A stretch of DNA of 64,000 nt from the NCBI GenBank assembly GCA_036513895.1, contig DATBYF010000096.1, positions 19,544 through 83,543 of the forward strand, given 5' to 3'. The DNA is from Palsa-147 sp036513895. Its GTDB lineage: Bacteria; Acidobacteriota; Terriglobia; Acidiferrales; UBA7541. This document shows positions 45,630-52,679 of this stretch, one piece after another. How positions within the stretch are numbered: position 1 is the first letter of the stretch; each line of letters begins with the position of its first letter. A model generated the notes under the pieces. The model worked only from the letters and a program-made list of their open reading frames with translations. It did no database searches and had not been told where the DNA came from. A program made the translations under genes and the position numbers.

Positions 45630-46660
45630 TATTGCGCGCCCCCTGCCGCTGAATTCGCGAAGGCCGACGGATGCAACTGTTTGGCAAGATTCTCGATGGC
45701 ATCAATCAATCCCGGTGACGGCCGATCCACTTCGCCGCTGACGACCGCGATCTTGCCCTGCTTTACTGCGTTGAGGTCGCGCCAGACCGGGCGTGCGCGC
45801 AAGTCAGCGAGAGTCGGAATCTCATCCCCGTGATCGCCGACGAAGATTAAGTATTCGGGTTGTGAGTGAACGATGGATTCGAGATTCACGTGCGGCCAGT
45901 TCTGCGCCGTCTCCACGACCGATTCCGCGCCTGCGCGTTGCAGCGCATCGGCGATGAATGTATGCGGCCCAATCGAAATTAAAGGATCATCCCAGACGAC
46001 GAAAAGAACGCGAGAACGCGGCTGGCCTGCGAGTGCCGTTTGCACCGCGGCAAGCCGCGCCTGCAAACGCGCAACAAGTTTGTGGCCTTGCGGTGCGATC
46101 CCGAGAATGCCGGCGAGATGCTCGATACCAGCGAGCAAGCCATCAATTGTGTGCGGATCGGTAGAGTAGACAGCCACGCCGAGCTGCTCGAGAGCGTCAA
46201 CGGTCTCGCGGCGATTGATCGTGGTTGACGCAAGAACGAGATCGGGCTTGAGTCCGACGATTGCTTCGAGGCTCGGGCTTAGAATCGAGCCGATGTGCGG
46301 CTTCGTGCGTGCGTCGGGAGGAACGTCGCAATAATCCGTGTCGCCGGCAAGCCGTGATTCTGCACCGAGCGCATAAATCGTTTCCGTGAGGTTCGGTGCG
46401 AGCGAAACAATGCGGCGCACATCGGCGGGTACTGTAACGTAGCGGCCGGTTTCGTCTACAACAATACGCGAATCGCTTGCTGCATCTGCGGCTTGGTGCG
46501 CGATCGCTGCGTTAGCGCGAGGCGGTGTAACGAATTCCGGGGCTCGCACGGAAGTTCTTAGCGCGGCGTTCGCCGAGCCTGATGACGCCGCAGACACAAT
46601 TGCCGCGGTGGCCAAGGCAAGATATCCAATTTTCTGTCCGGAAAATCTTCGGCTCAACAA
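45629..46660 (-). CDS. btuF: cobalamin-binding periplasmic protein
   Basis: Class III substrate-binding protein, 343 residues. A signal peptide (hydrophobic about 12-32, ending near ANAA) precedes the BtuF/FepB-type fold with RIVSLAPNLTETIYALGA, GDTDYCDVPPDA, LKPDLVLAS and EYLIFVGDH. I chose TTG at 46660 because GGAG lies 6 bases upstream (46667-46670) and because anything further upstream would translate the terminator and riboswitch; the next TTG (46657) is possible. It is the first gene of btuFCD. Confidence 0.88.
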   Translation of the reverse strand: MLSRRFSGQKIGYLALATAAIVSAASSGSANAALRTSVRAPEFVTPPRANAAIAHQAADAASDSRIVVDETGRYVTVPADVRRIVSLAPNLTETIYALGAESRLAGDTDYCDVPPDARTKPHIGSILSPSLEAIVGLKPDLVLASTTINRRETVDALEQLGVAVYSTDPHTIDGLLAGIEHLAGILGIAPQGHKLVARLQARLAAVQTALAGQPRSRVLFVVWDDPLISIGPHTFIADALQRAGAESVVETAQNWPHVNLESIVHSQPEYLIFVGDHGDEIPTLADLRARPVWRDLNAVKQGKIAVVSGEVDRPSPGLIDAIENLAKQLHPSAFANSAAGGAQ

Positions 46661-46671
46661 ATCTTGCTCCA

Positions 46672-46701
46672 ATAAAAAAGCCCCACGAGAAAAATGGGGC
46701 T
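46672..46701 (-). terminator. intrinsic terminator of the btuF riboswitch
   Basis: On the minus strand AGCCCCA and TGGGGCT form a 7-pair stem with a 9-base T/C/G loop, followed directly by TTTTTTATT. It lies between the riboswitch core and the ribosome-binding site of btuF, the classical position for ligand-dependent attenuation. The T-run ends one base before the GGAG site. Confidence 0.85.
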
Positions 46702-46742
46702 CCGTTCCGTTCCCTTTCTCGCGAAGGGCTCGGGCAAATGCA

Positions 46743-47005
46743 GGCGGGGCAGGTTTCCTGACTTTCGGTCCTTCCGCCGCCACGCCAAAAAATCCGGCGC
46801 GGCATTTTGAATTGCGGAAGCGAGGGCACCGTGCGCTCCATCAAATTTTATGACGGAACGGCCCTTCCCGGTTCGCTCGCAAAACATTCGCGAAACCGGT
46901 GGGCGAATCGCATTTCACAGCGCCGGCCGATTACAGTGGCGGGACCGTGGCCGATTTTCACGGCCTTCCCGTTCCCCCGGCCAAATCAATTTTCATTCGC
47001 AGTCT
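46743..47005 (-). ncRNA. cobalamin riboswitch (leader of btuFCD)
   Basis: The minus strand shows the conserved cobalamin-aptamer blocks GGGAAGGCCGTGAAAATC, ACGGTCCCGCCACTGTAA and, at the 3' end, GTCAGGAAACCTGCC. Spacing and order match the family. With bound B12 the downstream terminator should form and stop transcription of btuFCD. The 5' boundary is approximate. Confidence 0.92.
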
Positions 47006-47131
47006 AAGCGGCGCGGCGCGTAGTGTCAACCGTACGCAACGCGTGGATAACGACTCTCAATCGCAAGCCGTTGCAAATTTGCTTTTACGTGACCGGAGTA
47101 CGGCTAGAAATAATGTGCGCCAAGCAGCGCG

Positions 47132-47965
47132 TCAGCGATTCTTCCACTTCGGCGCGCGTTTCTCAACCAGCGCGCGCAAGCCTTCCTGCGAATCTTCGAG
47201 GTCGGAAAGCTCGTTTAAGAAAATCTTCATTGAATTGCGCACGCCGTCGCGCAACGAAAGTCCCATGCTGCCGAGAATTGCTCGCTTCGCCATGGTCAGC
47301 ACCGGTCCGGACTGCGCCGTAACTTTCGCGATTAATTCGCTCACGGTTTTTTCGAGCTGATTTTCCGGCACGAGGCGATTGACGAGACCCAATTCGAAGG
47401 CTCGCTCCGCGGTCATCGTTTCGCCGGTCAGCACCAGCTCGAGCGCGACCTTCGGCCCGAGGATGTAAGGAAGAATCACAGCGGAAAGCGGCGGGAAAAC
47501 GCCCAGCTTGATTTCGGGTTGCGCGAATCGCGCGCGCGGCGTCGCAACGACGAGATCGGCGAGCGCCGCCAGTTCCGAGCCGCCGCCGAACGCCGGACCG
47601 TTCACAACAACGAGGACGGGTTTCGCCGTATCCATCATGGCGATGAATGCATTGTGAAATGCGTCGAGCAGCTGAAAGACGCGGCGCGACGTGTACTCGC
47701 CGAGCTCGATGCCGCCGCAAAAAGATTTCGAAGCTGACTCCACGACGACGATTTTTACTTGGCGGAGATCTCCGAGTTTGTTGATGCCTGCGGTGAGCTC
47801 GTTCAGCATCCGCTCGTTGAGGAGATTGTGTTCGGGCCGGTCGAGCGTGAGTCGCGCGACTTCGTCATCAATGCGATAGCGGACAAACTGGAATTCGTCG
47901 ACGGTGGGAAGCCGCAGCGTAGAAGAGGCCGCACCGAGTTGTTTTTCTTCGCGTTCGACTTGCAT
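47132..47965 (-). CDS. enoyl-CoA hydratase/isomerase family protein
   Basis: Crotonase-fold enzyme of 277 residues. The CoA-binding and oxyanion segments FCGGIELGEY and GPAFGGGSELAALADLVVA are clear, and ARFAQPEIKLGVFPPLSAVILPYILG is closer to cyclohexadienoyl-CoA-type hydratases than to the fatty-acid EchA group. The usual second catalytic Glu position is not obvious, so the exact reaction (hydratase, isomerase or hydrolase) is open. It starts 21 bases after the thiolase stop on the same strand, so the two probably form an acyl-CoA or aromatic-acid degradation operon. Confidence 0.85.
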   Translation of the reverse strand: MQVEREEKQLGAASSTLRLPTVDEFQFVRYRIDDEVARLTLDRPEHNLLNERMLNELTAGINKLGDLRQVKIVVVESASKSFCGGIELGEYTSRRVFQLLDAFHNAFIAMMDTAKPVLVVVNGPAFGGGSELAALADLVVATPRARFAQPEIKLGVFPPLSAVILPYILGPKVALELVLTGETMTAERAFELGLVNRLVPENQLEKTVSELIAKVTAQSGPVLTMAKRAILGSMGLSLRDGVRNSMKIFLNELSDLEDSQEGLRALVEKRAPKWKNR

Positions 47966-47986
47966 AGGTTTCTCGATGGCCCCAGC

Positions 47987-49240
47987 TTAAACCGTCTCCA
48001 CTTCGACCGCCATCCCCAAGCCGCCGGAAACGCACAAAGTAGCTAACCCCCTGTGCCCGGTTTTGCCGTCGCGACGAAGCTCGTAAATCAGTGTGGTGAG
48101 GATGCGCGCGCCGGTGCAGCCGATGGGATGGCCGATGGCGATGGCGCCGCCGTTGGGATTGAGGGGCTCGCGCGGAAAGTGGAGATCGCGATCGCAGGCG
48201 AGGACTTGCGCCGCGAAGGCTTCATTCAATTCGATTGCGGCGTAATCTTCGAGGCGAGTGCCGGTGCGCGCCGTGAGTTTGCGAATCGCCGGCACGGGGC
48301 CGATGCCCATGACGCGCGGGTCAACGGCGGCAAGTGTTGCGTCCACGATGCGCGCGAGTGGCTTGAGACCGAGCTCGCGAACTTTTTCTTCGCTGGCGAG
48401 GACGAGGGCCGCGGCGCCGTCGGTGATGCCGCTCGAATTTCCCGCGGTGACGGTGCCGCTCTTGCTGTCCTTTCCGAACACGGGCGGCAATTTGGCGAGC
48501 GATTCGAGAGTTGTGTCGGCGCGGACGTGCTCATCTTTTTCGAAGCGCGTGGTATTGCCTTTTTTATCGGTGCGCGTGATGGAAACGATTTCCGCGGAGA
48601 AGCGGCATTCGGCCAGAGCGCGTCCAGCGCGGCGCTGGCTTTCGAGCGCGAATTCATCCTGTTCGCGGCGCGGAATTTTATATTGCTCGGCGAGAAGTTC
48701 GGCCGTTTCGCCCATCACCATTTTCGAAATCTGGCAGAGGAAGCCGTCGCGATACATCGCGTCCACGAGTGGCTGATTGCCCATCTTGAATCCCCAGCGG
48801 CCTTCGAGAAGATACGGCACGCGGCTCATGGATTCGGCGCCGCCCGCGACGACGATTTCCGCCTCGCCGGTGAGAATTTGCTGGCGGCCGAGCGTGACGG
48901 CGCGCAAGCCAGAGGCGCAGGCCATGTTGACTGTGAAGCCGGGAACGTCGTCGCCCAGCCCGGCGCGCCAGGCGATCTGGCGGCCGGGATTCGGGCCGAC
49001 GCCTGCGGGGCGCGCGTTGCCGATGATGACTTCGTCCACGCGCCAGGATAGCTGGGGCTGCGGCGTATTCTCCGGCTCGCCGGGCGTACGCTCCGGCGGC
49101 AACGGTGCGCCGAAGGCGCGCTCGAGAGCGGCGCGGACGGCGATGACGCCGAGATCGGGCGCGGTGAAGTCGGCAAGCGCGCCGCCAAATTTGCCGATTG
49201 GCGTCCTTGCTGCCCCTACGATGTAAACGGCTTTGGTCAT
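47987..49240 (-). CDS. acetyl-CoA C-acyltransferase (thiolase)
   Basis: Thiolase of 417 residues that cleaves 3-ketoacyl-CoA or condenses acetyl-CoA. The acyl-accepting Cys is C108 in NMACASGLRAV; NEAFAAQ, GHPIGCTGAR and the second catalytic Cys in LCVSGGLGMA are all present. The start is the ATG at 49240 with AAGAAAG upstream; the frame extends to 49300 without support. A Pro/Glu-rich insertion (about residues 47-64) is longer than usual. It is followed by the crotonase-fold gene, which suggests beta-oxidation or ketone metabolism. Confidence 0.93.
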   Translation of the reverse strand: MTKAVYIVGAARTPIGKFGGALADFTAPDLGVIAVRAALERAFGAPLPPERTPGEPENTPQPQLSWRVDEVIIGNARPAGVGPNPGRQIAWRAGLGDDVPGFTVNMACASGLRAVTLGRQQILTGEAEIVVAGGAESMSRVPYLLEGRWGFKMGNQPLVDAMYRDGFLCQISKMVMGETAELLAEQYKIPRREQDEFALESQRRAGRALAECRFSAEIVSITRTDKKGNTTRFEKDEHVRADTTLESLAKLPPVFGKDSKSGTVTAGNSSGITDGAAALVLASEEKVRELGLKPLARIVDATLAAVDPRVMGIGPVPAIRKLTARTGTRLEDYAAIELNEAFAAQVLACDRDLHFPREPLNPNGGAIAIGHPIGCTGARILTTLIYELRRDGKTGHRGLATLCVSGGLGMAVEVETV

Positions 49241-49444
49241 TTCTTTCTTGTCAATTTTCTCGAGCTCCCCGACTGAAAAAACGGGCGAAAGGGGGTGCAA
49301 TTCTGTCTCGATTAGAACCTGTCGCTTCCTTTTGTTTTCAATTAGTTACGGCGATTTCTAATCGTTTGGGTGTCTCGATTAGAAATGGGCTCCTTTGATT
49401 TTTCCAGCCGCTCGTTCTGGCGAATGCGGGGGGCCGAAATCTCC

Positions 49445-49545
49445 GGGGCTGAAAGCCCACAGGGAGCCGAGCTTTCTGCCGCTGGACTAAAGTCCAGCTT
49501 CCCCCTGCTGAAGCAGGGGGCTGCCACCCGGCACAGACCGGGTAC
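49445..49545. repeat. string of four short hairpins (intergenic repeat cassette)
   Basis: Four inverted repeats follow one another: GGGCT-GAA-AGCCC near 49446, GCTGGACT-AA-AGTCCAGC at 49481-49498, CCCCCTGC-TGAA-GCAGGGGG at 49501-49520, and CCCGG-N6-CCGGG near 49527. Open frames here give low-complexity peptides only. Such GAA-loop hairpin strings recur between genes in Acidobacteriota genomes in my experience of the group; copy number here cannot be checked. Confidence 0.6.
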
Positions 49546-49858
49546 ATCCCTGACAGCTGCCACCCTCGTTGTTGCGCTCGCTGTCACTGCCACGCTTCCG
49601 CCTCCCATCGCTCGCCGAGATACTGCACGTACCGTGGCGCGTTCAGAGTCTGCTCGTTTCGAGTACGCCGTGCTTGTCTCGTAAGCTACGAGCCTCAAAT
49701 ATAGGCTAGCACGGTGCGTGGAAAAAGAAAGACCGAGGGTCTGTGGATTCGCTCGCCGAAATTTGCAGCAGGATCTGCGTAGTTGCTACGCTTGACTCTC
49801 GCGAGTAATCGATCAACGATCCGGATCGCTCGCCGTTTTTTCGCGAGCATCTCCAATC
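49546..49858. other. intergenic region before the methyltransferase, no gene seen
   Basis: Between the hairpin string and the methyltransferase start. No credible protein, RNA or promoter was identified. Its base composition is more mixed than the flanking genes. Confidence 0.4.
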
Positions 49859-50980
49859 GTGCCCAACACAAATGAAAGTCACGCGCGTCGAAACGGAAAT
49901 CATGCCTCGCCGCTTGTTACGCCCGCGCTGGTCTTCCGCGATACCAAACACCACGTCAAGATTTACCAGGGCGATTGCATCGAGATGCTTGAAAACTCGC
50001 CGCCGGAGTCGGTGGACCTGATATTCGCGGACCCGCCTTACTTTCTTTCAAACAACGGCATCACTTGCCACGCGGGGCGAATGGTGAGCGTGAACAAGGG
50101 AGAATGGGACCGTTCGCGCGGCGCGGGTGAGAATCACGAATTCAATCGAGCCTGGCTCGCGGCATGCCAGCGCGTCTTGAAGCCGAACGGCACGATTTGG
50201 GTGAGCGGGACGAGCCATGTGATTCATTCCGTCGGCTTCGCCATGCAACAGCTTGAATTCAAACTCTTGAACGATATTTCGTGGGTGAAGCCGAATCCGC
50301 CGCCGAACCTTTCTTGCCGGTACTTCACGCACGCGACAGAGACAATTATTTGGGCGGCGAAGAATAAAAAGAGCCGGCACACCTTCAACTACAAGTTAAT
50401 GAAGGAAATCGCTGGCGACAAGCAAATGAAGTCCGTGTGGGAAATTCTGCCGCCCGCTAGAGATGAAAAGCGCTTTGGCAAGCATCCGGCACAAAAGCCG
50501 ATTGCGCTCTTAAGGCGCATTCTGCTTGCAGCTTCGAATCCCGGAGACATCGTTTTCGACCCATTTATGGGCAGTGGAAGTACTGCGATCGCTGCAATTC
50601 GACTGATGCGAGGGGTTGTCGCGGTAGAAGCCAGCGAAGGATCCATCGACCTGGCTCTGACGCGGGTATGTGCCGAACTGGTACAAGCACTGGTTCTCAT
50701 CACAATCTGCCAATTTGATCTTGATCTGTGGTCGGAATCTATGGATCGATCAATCGCTGCACAAAATTTCGCGATGTACGCCGAGGTCACGGTGCGATTG
50801 GTTCGTAGCGAGCGTAATTTCCATTTCATTGGCGCAACTCGCCGCGAAGTTGTGTTCAGCGTTGCCGCGGTCGATCTGCAAGATGCGTGGCGAAAGTTCC
50901 GGAACAGCTCTGCTGCTGCGATCGAAATCATGTTTATCGTGAAAGCGGAGACGGAGATTTATCTCGCGGGAGAAGCGTGA
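49859..50980 (+). CDS. adenine-specific DNA methyltransferase, DpnA (M2.DpnII)-like, with extra C-terminal region
   Basis: 373 residues. Motif IV DPPYFLSNNG (58-67) comes before the AdoMet motif I FDPFMGSGST (233-242), the beta order, with the KHPAQKP segment between. Residues about 50-250 match DpnA, the GATC N6-adenine methylase of S. pneumoniae, very closely: MVSVNKGEWD, HEFNRAWL, SCRYFTHATETIIWA and YKLMKEI...QMKSVW all have counterparts. The last 100 residues (about 272-373) are an addition I do not recognise, not seen in the 268-residue DpnA. The start is GTG with no strong ribosome-binding site. The DpnI-like gene follows after 12 bases. Confidence 0.9.
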   Translation: MPNTNESHARRNGNHASPLVTPALVFRDTKHHVKIYQGDCIEMLENSPPESVDLIFADPPYFLSNNGITCHAGRMVSVNKGEWDRSRGAGENHEFNRAWLAACQRVLKPNGTIWVSGTSHVIHSVGFAMQQLEFKLLNDISWVKPNPPPNLSCRYFTHATETIIWAAKNKKSRHTFNYKLMKEIAGDKQMKSVWEILPPARDEKRFGKHPAQKPIALLRRILLAASNPGDIVFDPFMGSGSTAIAAIRLMRGVVAVEASEGSIDLALTRVCAELVQALVLITICQFDLDLWSESMDRSIAAQNFAMYAEVTVRLVRSERNFHFIGATRREVVFSVAAVDLQDAWRKFRNSSAAAIEIMFIVKAETEIYLAGEA

Positions 50981-50992
50981 TCTAATGCGCGG

Positions 50993-51760
50993 GTGAATAC
51001 GGCGCTTCCTACCGAAAATCTTGAGCGGTATCACAGTGCATCGCAGCGGGCGAGAGTTGCAACCGAAGCTTGGACTGCTGCGAATCTTTATTGCGTGAAT
51101 TGCGATTCCCCTCGGCTGGAACCCACTCCAAGCAATTTCCACGCGACTGACTTTCACTGTCCGAAATGCCGCGACCCATTTCAGTTGAAAGGGCAATCAA
51201 GAACGTTTGGATGTCGGATTGTAGATTCGGCGTATTCGAAGATGATGGCGGCGATTAACTCCGACCGCGCTCCTCATTTTGTCTTACTTCACTATGCGCC
51301 TGACCGGTGGCGAGTTTTAAACTTGCTACTGATTCCACACTTTGCGATTCCGAAATCGGCAATCGAGAAACGAAATCCGCTCAGCGCCACTGCGCGTCGC
51401 GCGGGATGGGTCGGGTGCAACATCGTTCTCACGAACATTCCTGACGTCGCTCGGGTTCCTATCATCGTGAATGGAGTAGCGGAGAGGCCGTCCGATGTCC
51501 GGCGGCGGTTTCGACGTGTTCGGCCGCTCGAGGAATTGAGTGTCGAGGAACGCGGATGGACTTTGGATGTACTTACGGTGGTGCGCTCGTTACGTCGAGC
51601 GCAGTTTGCTTTGGATGATGTTTACGCGCGAGAGGACAAGCTGGCTAGACTGCATCCGGGTAATCGGCATGTGCGGGACAAGATTCGGCAGCAGTTGCAG
51701 GTGTTGAGGGATAAGGGATTGTTGGAATTTTTGGGGCGGGGGAATTATCGGTTGAGGTGA
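50993..51760 (+). CDS. DpnI-like restriction endonuclease
   Basis: 255 residues, nearly the same length as DpnI (254). The N-terminal PD-(D/E)xK domain carries zinc cysteines C34, C37, C56 and C59, and the catalytic positions D53, Q64 and K66, numbered as in DpnI, where 64 is Glu. The middle matches DpnI at NPLSATARRAGWVGCNI. The C-terminal winged helix (about 190-255) ends IRQQLQVLRDKGLLEFLGRGNYR. DpnI cuts GATC only when the adenine is methylated, using both domains for recognition. The start is GTG. Being paired with a DpnA-like methylase is unexpected. The 3' end overlaps the convergent transposase gene by 16 bases. Confidence 0.92.
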   Translation: MNTALPTENLERYHSASQRARVATEAWTAANLYCVNCDSPRLEPTPSNFHATDFHCPKCRDPFQLKGQSRTFGCRIVDSAYSKMMAAINSDRAPHFVLLHYAPDRWRVLNLLLIPHFAIPKSAIEKRNPLSATARRAGWVGCNIVLTNIPDVARVPIIVNGVAERPSDVRRRFRRVRPLEELSVEERGWTLDVLTVVRSLRRAQFALDDVYAREDKLARLHPGNRHVRDKIRQQLQVLRDKGLLEFLGRGNYRLR

Positions 51761-52443
51761 GAAGCGTGAGATGGAGAGATAGTTTCATTCAGCGAATTGG
51801 CGTTTGAGCGGGGAGGAACTTCAAAAACGCCGGCAGGATGCCGGCGCGACGAGAGACACGGCGCGACGAACGGCGTGGTTCCGACCCAAAGCCAATTGTG
51901 CAAGCCAGCGCGGGCGGGATTTTCGAGGACGTAGCGAACGAGGCGCGTGAAGTCTTTGCTGTCGCGCATCAAGTGGTCGCAATATTCGCGCTGCCAGAAT
52001 TCACCCGTGCGTTTGAGAAGCTCGTTGGCTCTCGTAGCAGTGAACGATTTCCAGCTATGAATTATTCGGGAGAGACTCCAGGCGTCTGATGGCTGCAGGA
52101 CTACGTGTACGTGATTTGGCATGATGCACCAGGCGAAGAGGCGGTAGCGCGTGCCGGCGAACGCCGCGAGTGATCGGGCCACGACGACGGCGATATCTGG
52201 ACGAGCCAAGACACAAGCTCCTGCGCCCGAGTCTAGAAATTTCTCGACTCGCGGGGAGGGGCGTCTAGGCGGCAGGTGGCGACGCGAAGTTTCAGAATTG
52301 GTTTGGGTTTTCGGGTGAATGCCGTTGTAGATCCGCAATAGCGCGAGGCGAGGAAGGGAGTCTGCGAGGCGGAACGTCACGAAGTATATTCCGCCGTCGG
52401 TTTCTAGGTGAGGGAGGTTGCGTCGGCGGCGAATGTGATCCAT
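51745..52443 (-). CDS. REP-associated tyrosine transposase (RAYT)
   Basis: 232-residue Y1/HUH nuclease of the TnpREP family. The HUH motif is HVH at 111-113 in MPNHVHVVLQ, and the catalytic Tyr is Y154 in FWQREYCDHLM, followed by RYVLENPARAGL. These enzymes cut and move REP palindromes in the bacterial chromosome. The C-terminal 35 residues are encoded partly by a REP-like palindrome (residues about 198-208). A second copy of the repeat lies about 100 bases upstream of the start codon. The gene is intact and the catalytic residues are present. Confidence 0.9.
   Translation of the reverse strand: MDHIRRRRNLPHLETDGGIYFVTFRLADSLPRLALLRIYNGIHPKTQTNSETSRRHLPPRRPSPRVEKFLDSGAGACVLARPDIAVVVARSLAAFAGTRYRLFAWCIMPNHVHVVLQPSDAWSLSRIIHSWKSFTATRANELLKRTGEFWQREYCDHLMRDSKDFTRLVRYVLENPARAGLHNWLWVGTTPFVAPCLSSRRHPAGVFEVPPRSNANSLNETISPSHASHLNR
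51821..51852. repeat. REP-like palindrome, copy A (inside the transposase 3' end)
   Basis: CGCCGGCA-GGA-TGCCGGCG is a perfect 8-pair palindrome preceded by TCAAAAA. The 32-base unit matches copy B at 29 positions in the same orientation. It lies within the coding end of the RAYT gene. Confidence 0.7.
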
Positions 52444-52541
52444 TGGGCGGAAGGGTAGTGAATTGCGTGGATCTGGTGCAACCGTGGAAATACGGAGATT
52501 CGCGAAAACTAAAGGCTAATGACCAAAGGCAGAAATCAAGG

Positions 52542-52573
52542 TCAAAAACGCCCGCAAGATGCCGGCGCTACGA
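52542..52573. repeat. REP-like palindrome, copy B (upstream of the transposase)
   Basis: Same 32-base unit as copy A, direct orientation, with three substitutions; one (G to C in the left arm) breaks the palindrome at one pair. It lies between the RAYT start and serS. Confidence 0.7.
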
Positions 52574-52679
52574 TTGAATTGGTCGGCGTTTGGGGCGTGC
52601 GTGGTGAGGGGCGATGGGAGAGGATGGGTGAGGACGGTGCTTCTCAGGCGGCGGGGATTTCGGGTATTCTCTTCGGCCT

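Noticed and set aside
46661..46783. N-terminal extension of btuF up to 46783
   Set aside because: It would translate the riboswitch 3' end and the intrinsic terminator; the TTG at 46660 with GGAG is a better start.
49338..49698. Minus-strand open frames across the hairpin string
   Set aside because: They are low-complexity translations of inverted repeats.
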